DNA from: CAWBLP01 sp963789495
Lineage (GTDB): Bacteria; Pseudomonadota; Alphaproteobacteria; Acetobacterales; Acetobacteraceae
Length of the DNA stretch: 64,000 nt
Direction: 5' to 3'
Assembly (NCBI GenBank): GCA_963789495.1
Contig: CAWBLP010000012.1
Location: 248,001-312,000, forward strand
The stretch's first letter is position 1. Every line of letters begins with the position of its first letter. The position numbers and the translations under genes are program-made. Below the pieces are notes generated by a model that saw only the letters and a program-made list of their open reading frames with translations, was not told where the DNA came from and did no database searches. This document shows positions 54,471 to 63,127 of this stretch, in pieces.

Positions 54471-56933
54471 CTACAGGGTCTTGAGGAATTCGATGAGCGC
54501 GCGCTTTTCCGAATCCTTCAGGCCGGGTTCCTCATCGAACATATCCGTGCCGAAGTAATGGCCTTTGTTGATGACATAATCCGGACACTTGCTGAGGCCG
54601 TAAAGTTGCTGTGCCAACGGGCCGAATACCTGGGTCGCAGTTTCGTCCGAGGCATCCGGCGGCAATGCGGCCAGGTCGCGTTTTGCCCTGAACGCGGCGG
54701 ACACCACTTTCGACGCCATGCCGAGTTGCGACCGCCAGTCGGTCTGTTCAGAAATGATGTTGAGGTTGCCAAGCAGCCCGGTCGGCGTGCCTTTGGGTAT
54801 TGGCCCGATCTTGAGCCCGCCTTCAGAGTTGAAGAAGCCCGGGAACAGCCAGCCCAGCGGCTTGCGCAGCGCCACGAGAATGTCCGGCATATACCCGACA
54901 GGAACGATCAGGTAGCTGGTTTCGGTAGTGCGGTCGATCAGCCCGACGCCTTTGTCACCCAGGACGGAATCGCGGGTTCGGGTTTCCGGCCACAGCATCT
55001 GCTCGATGCCGCTCTGAAAGGACCGCATGCGGGCGGCGACCGACGGATCCGGATCGAACCTGCCGACGCTGTTGTTGAGCAGGAACGGCGCAGTGGACCA
55101 TAGGCTGATCAGGGACGGCGGGCGGGTGTAGCCACGACCACCGGCGGGCATCTGATACGGGTGATAAGCCCCGGTAAACGGATCCTGCACCTGTACCTCA
55201 CCGACCGACGGTAGATCCTTGTAGCTTTGCGAAGAGAAGTTGTCCCAGATGTTGCCGGCGATCGCGTTGGTCGCCAGCGGACTGCAGGCATTGGTTTTCA
55301 AGAGGGTCAGGGGCACGCGGAACTCGCTGGACAGAAAGTTGTCCTTCAGGAAGTCGGGCGATTTGACGATCGCCAGCATCTTCGATTTGAAATCGTCCGT
55401 CTTGGTCCAGTTCCAGTAGCGGTCCCAGCAGGCCAGGTATTTGGGCCCGTTGCAGGGCAGCGTTTCCGGACTCGCGATCCCCTGAACCGGCTCCGGGAGC
55501 TTGCTGGAGTGGCAGCGGGCACAGCGTTCTGCGAACACCGTCTTGCCTTTATCGAGCACCGCCTGGTCGTTGGTCAGATATTGTTTGCCGCCGCGCGCGT
55601 CCTGCAGCAGGTCCGGTTTGCCGGCCGCGAGCAGGAACTGCGCCATGTAAATAGTCTGCGCCTCTGTCGCGCGCCAATAGGCGGAATTCTTTTGGGCCGT
55701 GGCGATCTCGATTGGTGTGAGTTGTTTGCCCCCGGTGAAGACCCTGAAGTGAAGCAGCCATTCTTCACTGAACAGACCAATATTGAGATGTACCCGGTTC
55801 AGCGCTCCCAGTGCCCCGACCGAGTCGGAGCCGTCCTTCAGCACGCGCGGCGTCCAGACCTGCGGTTTGCGGTAGAAATCCGTCAACGGTCCGTTGCTGA
55901 TGAAGTCGTTGAACTGCTTGTTGTTCAGTTGCCCTCCGGTCAACGTTTCCTCGCCGTGGCGGCGTGCCTGGTCGAGCCGGTCCTTCAGATTATAGATGGC
56001 GTTCATCGTGCGCGGATTGACGATGCTGTCGCTAGAGACCAGGGAGGTATCGAGCGTGCCCGGGCGGTAGGAATGCAACAGTTGGAAGATATAGTTCCTG
56101 GTGTCCGCGCCCCAGACGAAGACCCGGTCGAACCAGAAGTACTGCGATCCCACGGTAGAGTTCAGATTCTTCCATTCCGGAGCATTCGGATTATCCGGCG
56201 GATTGATCGGGCTGGGACCGATATGACAGAAGCCGCACGCCATGCCCACGCGGTATGGGCGAATGAGGTTCTTTGACTGGTAATAGGTTGGATCTTTATA
56301 AAATCGCGTGGCGTCCCATTTTTTGCGAGCCTCCTCGTCGAAATCTGGATTTGGAAAGAGTCGTAGCCCAACAATACCAGTGGGTTCGCCGTAATAGGAT
56401 CCAACCGGGATCGTTCCTTGACCGCGAGCGCCAATCTTGACGCCCGGATACTTTTTTTCATCAGCAAACGGATCCGCCCCACCGGGGCAGTCGGCGCGGC
56501 GCTTGTCCAGCCAGAGACCAAAATGTTCTTGATCGGGGCCGGTTGCCTTTTCGAAGCAGGGTTCGTTAATGATACCAAAATACTCCCACCGGTTATCCCG
56601 GCTGAACTTCAGGCCCGGAGCCGATGATATCGTCTTGAGCAGGTCGAATGTGCCGAAGCTGTTATTGGTCAGCACGTCCCAGAAGCGGTCATTGCCGCCG
56701 GTCCATACCAACCACATGTTGCGCCCCTTGATCTCCCCGGGCTGCAGGTCGCGACCGCCATCGACGTCGTGGAAATAATCTTCGCCAGCGGCAGGAAACA
56801 ATTCGGCCTGGCGACCGACCCGGGTTGCCTCATCTTGAGCCTCGGACGCCCGCAACGAACCGCCGCAGCCCAGAACCGCGAATGCACCGACCAATATCGC
56901 TGCCTGCGCCATTAAACGAACGATTCGCTGCAT
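54471..56933 (-). CDS. large dihaem c-type cytochrome lipoprotein
   Basis: 820 residues. Signal peptide with lipobox AVLGC (Cys-23) predicts an outer- or inner-membrane anchored lipoprotein facing the periplasm or outside. Two covalent haem sites: CGFCH (233-237) and CARCH (471-475). Long segments between them carry conserved Trp/Tyr-rich blocks (NMWLVWTGGNDRFWD, WDRYWNWTKTDDF) of unknown function. First gene of a minus-strand pair with the GMC oxidoreductase and divergent from the patatin gene. A 12-bp perfect tandem repeat sits just upstream of its RBS. No exact family recognised beyond the haem motifs. Confidence 0.85.
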   Translation of the reverse strand: MQRIVRLMAQAAILVGAFAVLGCGGSLRASEAQDEATRVGRQAELFPAAGEDYFHDVDGGRDLQPGEIKGRNMWLVWTGGNDRFWDVLTNNSFGTFDLLKTISSAPGLKFSRDNRWEYFGIINEPCFEKATGPDQEHFGLWLDKRRADCPGGADPFADEKKYPGVKIGARGQGTIPVGSYYGEPTGIVGLRLFPNPDFDEEARKKWDATRFYKDPTYYQSKNLIRPYRVGMACGFCHIGPSPINPPDNPNAPEWKNLNSTVGSQYFWFDRVFVWGADTRNYIFQLLHSYRPGTLDTSLVSSDSIVNPRTMNAIYNLKDRLDQARRHGEETLTGGQLNNKQFNDFISNGPLTDFYRKPQVWTPRVLKDGSDSVGALGALNRVHLNIGLFSEEWLLHFRVFTGGKQLTPIEIATAQKNSAYWRATEAQTIYMAQFLLAAGKPDLLQDARGGKQYLTNDQAVLDKGKTVFAERCARCHSSKLPEPVQGIASPETLPCNGPKYLACWDRYWNWTKTDDFKSKMLAIVKSPDFLKDNFLSSEFRVPLTLLKTNACSPLATNAIAGNIWDNFSSQSYKDLPSVGEVQVQDPFTGAYHPYQMPAGGRGYTRPPSLISLWSTAPFLLNNSVGRFDPDPSVAARMRSFQSGIEQMLWPETRTRDSVLGDKGVGLIDRTTETSYLIVPVGYMPDILVALRKPLGWLFPGFFNSEGGLKIGPIPKGTPTGLLGNLNIISEQTDWRSQLGMASKVVSAAFRAKRDLAALPPDASDETATQVFGPLAQQLYGLSKCPDYVINKGHYFGTDMFDEEPGLKDSEKRALIEFLKTL

Positions 56934-56946
56934 TGGCGTTCTCCTT

Positions 56947-56970
56947 CTTTATAGCAAGCTTTATAGCAAG
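56947..56970. repeat. 12-bp perfect tandem repeat upstream of the dihaem lipoprotein gene
   Basis: CTTTATAGCAAG occurs twice in direct succession, 14-37 bp upstream of the start codon on the minus strand. Read on that strand it gives two TATAAAG blocks close to AAGGAG. It may be an operator or overlapping promoter elements in the divergent region. Confidence 0.6.
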
Positions 56971-57137
56971 CGTCTTGATCCCCTGCGGCGGGCCGGGCCG
57001 CGATCATTGCCGGGAGACGTTAGAGGCCAAGCCTTGTTCGTGTCAAAATCAGATTCGGCTATCGTTGGCGCGGAGTTTTTAATCAAGGCCAACATTGGCA
57101 TTGCAAATGCAAGCCATCTGCGCTCACTATCGGAATA

Positions 57138-59789
57138 ATGGTTAGAGAAACGTCGAATACCGGGGGCGGCCCGGAGCCTAGGCCAGTTTGCACGCTCGCG
57201 CGCGCCCTCTGGGGCGAGTTCGAGGCAATTCACGGCGAACCGCAACCCGCGATGACAGATCATTCGCCGGACCGTGAGCAGCAGACCTATCATGTCGCTG
57301 CCGCAGCCAAACGTCAGGCCGCACTCTGCTTGTCCGGTGGAGGAATCAGAAGTGCCGCATTCTCGCTCGGGGTTTTGCAGGCGCTCGCGCGGAAAGGGCT
57401 GCTGACACGGTTTCATTATCTCTCGACGGTATCCGGCGGCGGCTATATGGGTGGCTGGCTCACCGCGCTGATCCGCGAGCGGAACGGCGATGTCGAGGCT
57501 GTCCAGGACCTGTTGGCCGCAGCCGAGGCTCCGGAGGAGATTCGTGCCCTGCGCGGCTTCACGAATTTCCTCACGCCGAGAGTCGGGCTCGCGTCGCCGG
57601 ACACGTGGGCCGGCGTCACGCTCTGGGTACGTAATGTCCTGGTCAACTGGATGCTGTTCCTGCCGGGCCTGTTCGCGCTGGCGCTGGCGCCGGTATTCTA
57701 TCGCGACCTGATCCGGGACATTTCGCCGACCGTCGGGCTCTGGCTTCTGCTGATCGGCCTCATTTCTCTATTTATTGGCGTCTATAACGGGGCAGCCCAT
57801 CTTCCGAGCCATGCGCCCGCGACGGACCGGGCAGCCGGCACAGCAACGAACCAACGGCCATCATTCGCCGTCCTGTGGGTGGTGCTGCCCATCCTGCTGT
57901 GGGCGTTCCTGGTGCCGCTGATCGCCGCACCTTCGTTACGCCTGGTCATGCCATTGAACACAGTGTCGGCGGCGCAAATTCCGCTCGGCTCATTCGTGAT
58001 GATGATCCTCGCCTATGTCGTGGCGGGCTTCTCCTGCGGCCCGGCGGACCGCAAGGTGTTTCGAGGGAACCTGCTGTGGTGGATCGTCGCCGCCGCCATC
58101 GCCTCGCTGCTGCTCGACGTCGGCATCACGCTCGGGCTGAACCAGCCGCCGGCGATCCTGGCCATAGTGGGCCCGGTCTGGGTCACGCTGGCTCATCTGG
58201 CGCAATCGCTGTTCTATGTGGCGCTGCGGCGCGAAGCTTTTCGCGGCGAGTTGGACCGCGAGTGGCTTGGTCGCCTGAGCGCCAGTAAGGTCATGCCGGC
58301 GCTGGGATGGGCGTCGTTCGCAACGATCTGCCTGCTGGTGCCGGTTCTCATCGCGCTGTGGACCAGCAGCATCCAGCCTTGGGTTGTCGGCGCGATCGGT
58401 GTGCTCACCGGACCCGGTGCCGCGCTGGTCGGCAAGAGTACCGCAGCCACCGGCGGGCGGGGCGGCAAGGATGCGGTCGCCGGACCGCGACTCTCCGTCA
58501 ACGCCATCGTCGCGATTGCAACGGCGGTGTTCGCCGTCATCCTGTTCATGACCCTCGGTAGGGCAGCAGATGCGCTGACCTTCGCCTTCGCACCAGGTAC
58601 CGACACTGCGGAGCCTGCCTACCGATGCGCCGTGGATCTGGCTTTCCTGCTGATTTCCCTCGGCCTCGCGCTCGAATTGGGCCGCAGGATCAACGTCAAC
58701 CGGTTCTCGATGCACGGTACCTATCGAAACCGGCTGGTGCGCGCTTTCCTGGGCACCGCCCGCACCACCCGAGAGCCCGATAGCTTCACCGGCATCGATC
58801 CGGCTGACAATCCGCGCATGGACGATCTGTTCCAGCGGCCGCCGGCGTCGCGTGTGTTGTTCCCGGTCTTCAACCTGGCGCTGAACGTTACGCACGGATC
58901 CAACAACGCCTGGGCCGAACGCAAGGCCGCCAGTTTCACCGTCACACCGCTGCACTGTGGCTCCGCCGATCTGCACCGGATCGAGGACATCTCCGCCGGC
59001 AAGCCAACACGTGGCGCCTATGCCCGCACGGATGCCTATGCCGGTGAGGAAAAAGAAACCGGACCGGACGACCCCGGAAACGGCATAACGCTGGGCACCG
59101 CCTTCACCTTGTCCGGCGCGGCCCTCAGCCCCAACATGGGGTATCATTCGTCAGCCGCGACGGCGTTCCTGATGACCCTGTTCAACGTCCGTCTGGGTGC
59201 CTGGCTACCGAATCCGGCGGTCGCCTCGACGGCGGCGCTGCGCCGGGCCAAGCCGCCCAACGCCCTGATCACCCTCGCACGCGAGTTGCTCGGCCGCTCC
59301 GACGACGTCGGGCGGGCGATTTACCTCTCGGACGGCGGTCATTTCGACAACCTGGGCCTTTATGAAATGATCCGCCGGCGTTGCCGCTTCATCCTCGTGG
59401 TCGATGCGGGCCAGGACGAGAACGCGCAGTTCACCGATCTGGGCAACGCCGCGCGGAAAGTGTTCATCGATTTTGGCGTTCGCATCGTCTTCAAGCCGGC
59501 GATGGCAATCGGATCCCGCACTCTGCCGATTCCACCGGTGCGCGGCTCCGCCTCTGCCGAAATCCATTATCCCGAGGGCGGGGCGGTCGGAAAACTGATC
59601 TATCTGCGGCCCTGCGACCTGCCGGATGTTCCGATCGATGTGCGTTCGTATCGCAACGCTAACGGCGACTTTCCGCATGAGTTCACGCTGGATCAGTGGT
59701 TTTCGGAGAGCCGGTTCGAAAGCTACCGAGGTCTTGGCGACACCGAGATGTCGAACCTCTTGGCCGAGGACGACCTGGCAGCCGACTGA
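57138..59789 (+). CDS. membrane-embedded patatin-like phospholipase
   Basis: 883 residues. The patatin oxyanion loop CLSGGGIRSAAFSLG (64-78) and nucleophile elbow YLSTVSGGGYMGG (Ser-99) are at the N terminus. About eight hydrophobic segments follow (roughly residues 165-510). The catalytic Asp is in the D-G-G motif YLSDGGHFDNLGLYE (about 738). So the two halves of the Ser-Asp dyad are separated by a membrane domain, an architecture known for a subgroup of bacterial patatins. Predicted to release fatty acyl groups from membrane lipids at the cytoplasmic face. It leads a plus-strand cluster with the OYE-like and RoxA-like genes. Confidence 0.9.
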   Translation: MVRETSNTGGGPEPRPVCTLARALWGEFEAIHGEPQPAMTDHSPDREQQTYHVAAAAKRQAALCLSGGGIRSAAFSLGVLQALARKGLLTRFHYLSTVSGGGYMGGWLTALIRERNGDVEAVQDLLAAAEAPEEIRALRGFTNFLTPRVGLASPDTWAGVTLWVRNVLVNWMLFLPGLFALALAPVFYRDLIRDISPTVGLWLLLIGLISLFIGVYNGAAHLPSHAPATDRAAGTATNQRPSFAVLWVVLPILLWAFLVPLIAAPSLRLVMPLNTVSAAQIPLGSFVMMILAYVVAGFSCGPADRKVFRGNLLWWIVAAAIASLLLDVGITLGLNQPPAILAIVGPVWVTLAHLAQSLFYVALRREAFRGELDREWLGRLSASKVMPALGWASFATICLLVPVLIALWTSSIQPWVVGAIGVLTGPGAALVGKSTAATGGRGGKDAVAGPRLSVNAIVAIATAVFAVILFMTLGRAADALTFAFAPGTDTAEPAYRCAVDLAFLLISLGLALELGRRINVNRFSMHGTYRNRLVRAFLGTARTTREPDSFTGIDPADNPRMDDLFQRPPASRVLFPVFNLALNVTHGSNNAWAERKAASFTVTPLHCGSADLHRIEDISAGKPTRGAYARTDAYAGEEKETGPDDPGNGITLGTAFTLSGAALSPNMGYHSSAATAFLMTLFNVRLGAWLPNPAVASTAALRRAKPPNALITLARELLGRSDDVGRAIYLSDGGHFDNLGLYEMIRRRCRFILVVDAGQDENAQFTDLGNAARKVFIDFGVRIVFKPAMAIGSRTLPIPPVRGSASAEIHYPEGGAVGKLIYLRPCDLPDVPIDVRSYRNANGDFPHEFTLDQWFSESRFESYRGLGDTEMSNLLAEDDLAAD

Positions 59790-59854
59790 CACATCCCGGG
59801 AGAATCACGAACCCGCACAGTGGTGACCGCGCCGCGGCGGATGGGGGGAGACGG

Positions 59855-61225
59855 ATGGGCACAGACATAATCTTCCAGCCGCTGCAACTGGGTCACCTCA
59901 AGATCAAGAACCGCATCTTGCGCTCCAACCTGTCCGGACGCTGGGACAACGAGGATGGATCGGGGACGCAAACCCGCATCAACTGGGAAACGAAATTCGC
60001 CCGCGGCGGGATCGGCGGCATCATCTCGTCCTTCGTCCCGGTTACCATGCATGGGCGCATCCTGCCGAACTACGCGACGATCCACACCGACGACCATATC
60101 CCGTTCTGGCGCAAGCTGGGGGAGGCAGTACATGCTTACGACTGCAAGTATATCATGCAGCTTAGTCACTCGGGACGACAGCAGGACATGCCAGGGCTGT
60201 CCAACCAGAATCGGTTGGCGCTAAGCTCCACCAGCCGCAAGGAGTCGCTGCACGGGTTCCCGTGCCAGGCGATGACAACCGCGCAAGTGAAAGAAACCAT
60301 CGCCGCCTTTGCCGAAGGGGCCCGCCGTGCGCGTGAGGCCGGGCTGGACGGCGTCGAGCTGCACGGCGCCAACGGATATTTGATCACCCAGTTCCTCAGT
60401 TCGGGGATCAACGACCGCAAGGATGAGTATGGCGGTAGCCTGGAAAATCGCGCGCGCTTCCTGCTGGATATCGTCGATGCGATCCGCGCCAAGGTGGGAG
60501 CCGATTTCCACCTGCAGGTGAAGATCAGCGCCATCGACTACAACAACGTGATCCCGTGGGAGGGGCGCGGCAATTCGCTGCAGGACAGCATCCAGATCTG
60601 CAAATGGACCGAGCAACACGGCGCCGATGCTCTGCACGTCTCGTTGGGCAGCCTGTTCCCACATCCCCTCAACCCGCCCGGCGACTTTGCCTTCGATACC
60701 ATCACACGCAACTACGATGCGATGCTGTCCAGCGGCACGCGGACGCTGCGCAACTATTTTTTGTTCCGCTACCGCGTATTGCGGCCGATCTTTCACTGGA
60801 TATGGTTCCGTCAGAAATGGGGCAAGCCGGTCGAGGGCGTCGGCGCCAACGAGGCGCGCGCGATCAAAAAAGCGGTGTCGATCCCGGTCATCAGCACCGG
60901 CGGCTGGCAGCATGCCAGCATGATTTCCGAACACATCGAGCGCGGCGACTTCGATGCGGTGTCTATGGCGAGGGCATTACTCGCCAATCACGACCTGCTG
61001 GACTACTGGCGCGCCGGTCACGATGTGCCGGACCGACCCTGCACCCATTGCAACAAATGCCTGCTGAATGCGCCGAAGAACCCCTTGGGGTGCTACGAGC
61101 TAAGCCGCTTCCCGGATTATCAGGCGATGGTTGACGAGATCACCTCGGTCTACCGTGAAACGCCTCCTCCGCAGAGCTTGGCGTTGGAACAAAGAGGAGT
61201 CACTCATGCTCAACTCCCCGGATGA
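59855..61225 (+). CDS. NADH:flavin oxidoreductase, Old Yellow Enzyme family
   Basis: 456 residues from ATG 59855, with GGGGGAG 8 bp upstream; the longer frame overlaps the patatin gene. FMN TIM barrel: LGHLKIKNRILRSNLSGRWD, IMQLSHSGRQ, DGVELHGANGYLITQFLSSG, NDRKDEYGGSLENRARFLLD, ISTGGWQ and a C-terminal CTHCNKCL...GCYEL set of Cys that may bind an Fe-S cluster as in the 2,4-dienoyl-CoA reductase-like branch, although the second domain of that enzyme is absent. Likely reduces an enone, enoyl or peroxide-type substrate. Its end overlaps the next gene by 20 bp. Confidence 0.88.
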   Translation: MGTDIIFQPLQLGHLKIKNRILRSNLSGRWDNEDGSGTQTRINWETKFARGGIGGIISSFVPVTMHGRILPNYATIHTDDHIPFWRKLGEAVHAYDCKYIMQLSHSGRQQDMPGLSNQNRLALSSTSRKESLHGFPCQAMTTAQVKETIAAFAEGARRAREAGLDGVELHGANGYLITQFLSSGINDRKDEYGGSLENRARFLLDIVDAIRAKVGADFHLQVKISAIDYNNVIPWEGRGNSLQDSIQICKWTEQHGADALHVSLGSLFPHPLNPPGDFAFDTITRNYDAMLSSGTRTLRNYFLFRYRVLRPIFHWIWFRQKWGKPVEGVGANEARAIKKAVSIPVISTGGWQHASMISEHIERGDFDAVSMARALLANHDLLDYWRAGHDVPDRPCTHCNKCLLNAPKNPLGCYELSRFPDYQAMVDEITSVYRETPPPQSLALEQRGVTHAQLPG

Positions 61226-62681
61226 ACTCACCGCCGTCGACCGGGTCGAGCGCGCATCGAGCCGCAAGGGCATCATCGCGCTGTGCGTGATCCTGGTGCT
61301 CGCCGTCGTCACCGTATCGTTCGTGCTGCAGATCCTGCGGGTCAACAAGCCGGTCGATTACAGCAACGACGAACAATACTTCAAGTATGGCTCGATCGGC
61401 AGCGACGTGAAGGGCGTGCCCTATTGGGTCTTCCGCGCACTTCCCGACATCTGCCCGTCCGAGCTGCCGGGGGGTTACGCGAGCCTTGGAGTGATCCAGG
61501 AACCCGGGCAACCGACCCCAATCGGCTTTTCCATGCGCCGGGTCGGACCGGTCGATATCGTCGGCCCCAACTGCGGGCTGTGCCATACCGCCTCGGTGCG
61601 CGAAACCACGTCGTCCGAGCCGATGATCATCACCACCGGGCCCGCGCATCAGCTCAATCTGATGGGCTATTTTAAGTTCCTGACCAGCTGCGGGCGCAGC
61701 CCGAACTTCACAGCGAGCAACGTGTTGGCAGCGGTCGGCAAATACACCTCGCTCAGTCTCTTCGATCGCCTGGTCTACCGCTTCGTCGTGGTGCCGCAGT
61801 TACGTACCGCCCTGCAGGAACAGGGCACCAAGCTCGATTCAATCCTGGCGGGGCGCCCGGACTGGGGTCCAGGCCGAGTGGACACGTTCAATCCGTACAA
61901 GGTGTTGGTGTTCAATTTGGACATGACGAACGACCATTCCATCGGAACGGCGCGCTTCATGTCGGTCTGGAACCAGGCGGAGCAGGAAGGCAACTGGCAT
62001 CACTGGGACGGCAACAACGATTCGCTGGACGAGCGGAACTTCAGCGCCGCGATCGGCGCCGGTGTGGTCATCAACCCGCCCAGTTTCGACTTCGCCGGCC
62101 TCGAGCGGATCAAAAACTGGCTGACGACGCATCCGGCGCCGCGCTATCCGTTCCCGATCGACATGGCGCTGGCGGCGACCGGGAAGCCGATATACGACAA
62201 GCTGTGCGCGTCGTGCCATGATCCCAGCGGTGAGCATTTCGGCACCGTCACGCCGCAGACCAGGGTGGGCACCGATCCCGAACGGATGCTCGCGTTCGAC
62301 AAGGACATGGCGGCGCGCATGAACACGATCGGGGAAGGCCAACACTGGGGCTTCCACCGTTTCCGATCCACCAACGGTTATGCCAACCATGCCTTGCAGG
62401 GCATCTGGCTCCGGGCGCCCTATCTGCATAACGGTTCGGTGCCGACACTGGACGATCTGCTGAAACCGGTCGATCAACGGGTGAAGAGATTCTTCGCAGG
62501 CAACGACGTCTATGACCAGGCGCGGGTCGGGTTCGTTACCGATGTGCCGGGCAACGCGACGCGGCAATTCATCGAGTTCGACACCAGCCTGAAGGGCAAC
62601 TCCAACGTTGGCCACACTTATGGATCCGCACTGTCTGATCAGGATCGGCACGCGCTGCTCGAATACCTGAAGACGCTGTAG
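61206..62681 (+). CDS. RoxA-like dihaem c-type cytochrome
   Basis: 491 residues from ATG 61206 (AAAGAGGAG upstream). One N-terminal membrane anchor (residues 23-43), then an extracytoplasmic part with EQYFKYGSIGSD, GYASLGVIQEPGQPTPIGFS and two haem sites, CGLCH (123-127) and CASCH (334-338). The FKYGSIG ... PIGF ... C-x-x-C-H layout resembles RoxA/RoxB/LcpK-like rubber oxygenase relatives of the MauG-type fold; the assignment is by motif memory only. Such enzymes oxidatively cleave isoprenoid C=C bonds, but many members are uncharacterised. Confidence 0.8.
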   Translation: MLNSPDELTAVDRVERASSRKGIIALCVILVLAVVTVSFVLQILRVNKPVDYSNDEQYFKYGSIGSDVKGVPYWVFRALPDICPSELPGGYASLGVIQEPGQPTPIGFSMRRVGPVDIVGPNCGLCHTASVRETTSSEPMIITTGPAHQLNLMGYFKFLTSCGRSPNFTASNVLAAVGKYTSLSLFDRLVYRFVVVPQLRTALQEQGTKLDSILAGRPDWGPGRVDTFNPYKVLVFNLDMTNDHSIGTARFMSVWNQAEQEGNWHHWDGNNDSLDERNFSAAIGAGVVINPPSFDFAGLERIKNWLTTHPAPRYPFPIDMALAATGKPIYDKLCASCHDPSGEHFGTVTPQTRVGTDPERMLAFDKDMAARMNTIGEGQHWGFHRFRSTNGYANHALQGIWLRAPYLHNGSVPTLDDLLKPVDQRVKRFFAGNDVYDQARVGFVTDVPGNATRQFIEFDTSLKGNSNVGHTYGSALSDQDRHALLEYLKTL

Positions 62682-62704
62682 CCACGTTGATAAGGACACG
62701 GCCA

Positions 62705-63127
62705 ATGTACTTCACAAATCTTCGATTGTTCACGATCGTGGTGTGGCTGGGTGTCCTCGCCAACTGGTCGTTCGCGGTATGGGCGATCTTTTTCGATACC
62801 GGTTCGCTGCTCGACCTGTTCGGCCTGGGCACGGTGCCGAACACGATGTGGGTGTACAATTACTCCATCCTGCTGGCGATCCTCAGCTGCTTCTACATCC
62901 CCGCGGCGTTTGATCCGTTCCGGTATCGAGCGAACGCTTGGCTGCTGATCGTCGGCCGGCTGGTGCCCGCCAGCACATTCTTCATTGGCGTCGCGCTCAA
63001 CTACTTTCCGCGGGGCTTCGCCAGACTTGGTGTCGGTGACGCGACGTTCGGGATCATCGAATTGGTCCTGCTGCTGCGCCTGATCGCCAACTCCAAGAAC
63101 GTCGCTTCGCCACCCGTGCCAGTGTGA
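62705..63127 (+). CDS. four-helix membrane protein of unknown function
   Basis: 140 residues from ATG 62705 with AAGGA upstream. Four hydrophobic segments: LFTIVVWLGVLANWSFAVWA, a segment around MWVYNYSILLAILSCFYIPA, LLIVGRLVPASTFFIGVALN, and FGIIELVLLLRLIAN. No family recognised. Placed between two RoxA-like cytochromes and overlapping the second by one base, so it may anchor or serve electron transfer for them. No haem-binding or metal motif is evident. Confidence 0.75.
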   Translation: MYFTNLRLFTIVVWLGVLANWSFAVWAIFFDTGSLLDLFGLGTVPNTMWVYNYSILLAILSCFYIPAAFDPFRYRANAWLLIVGRLVPASTFFIGVALNYFPRGFARLGVGDATFGIIELVLLLRLIANSKNVASPPVPV

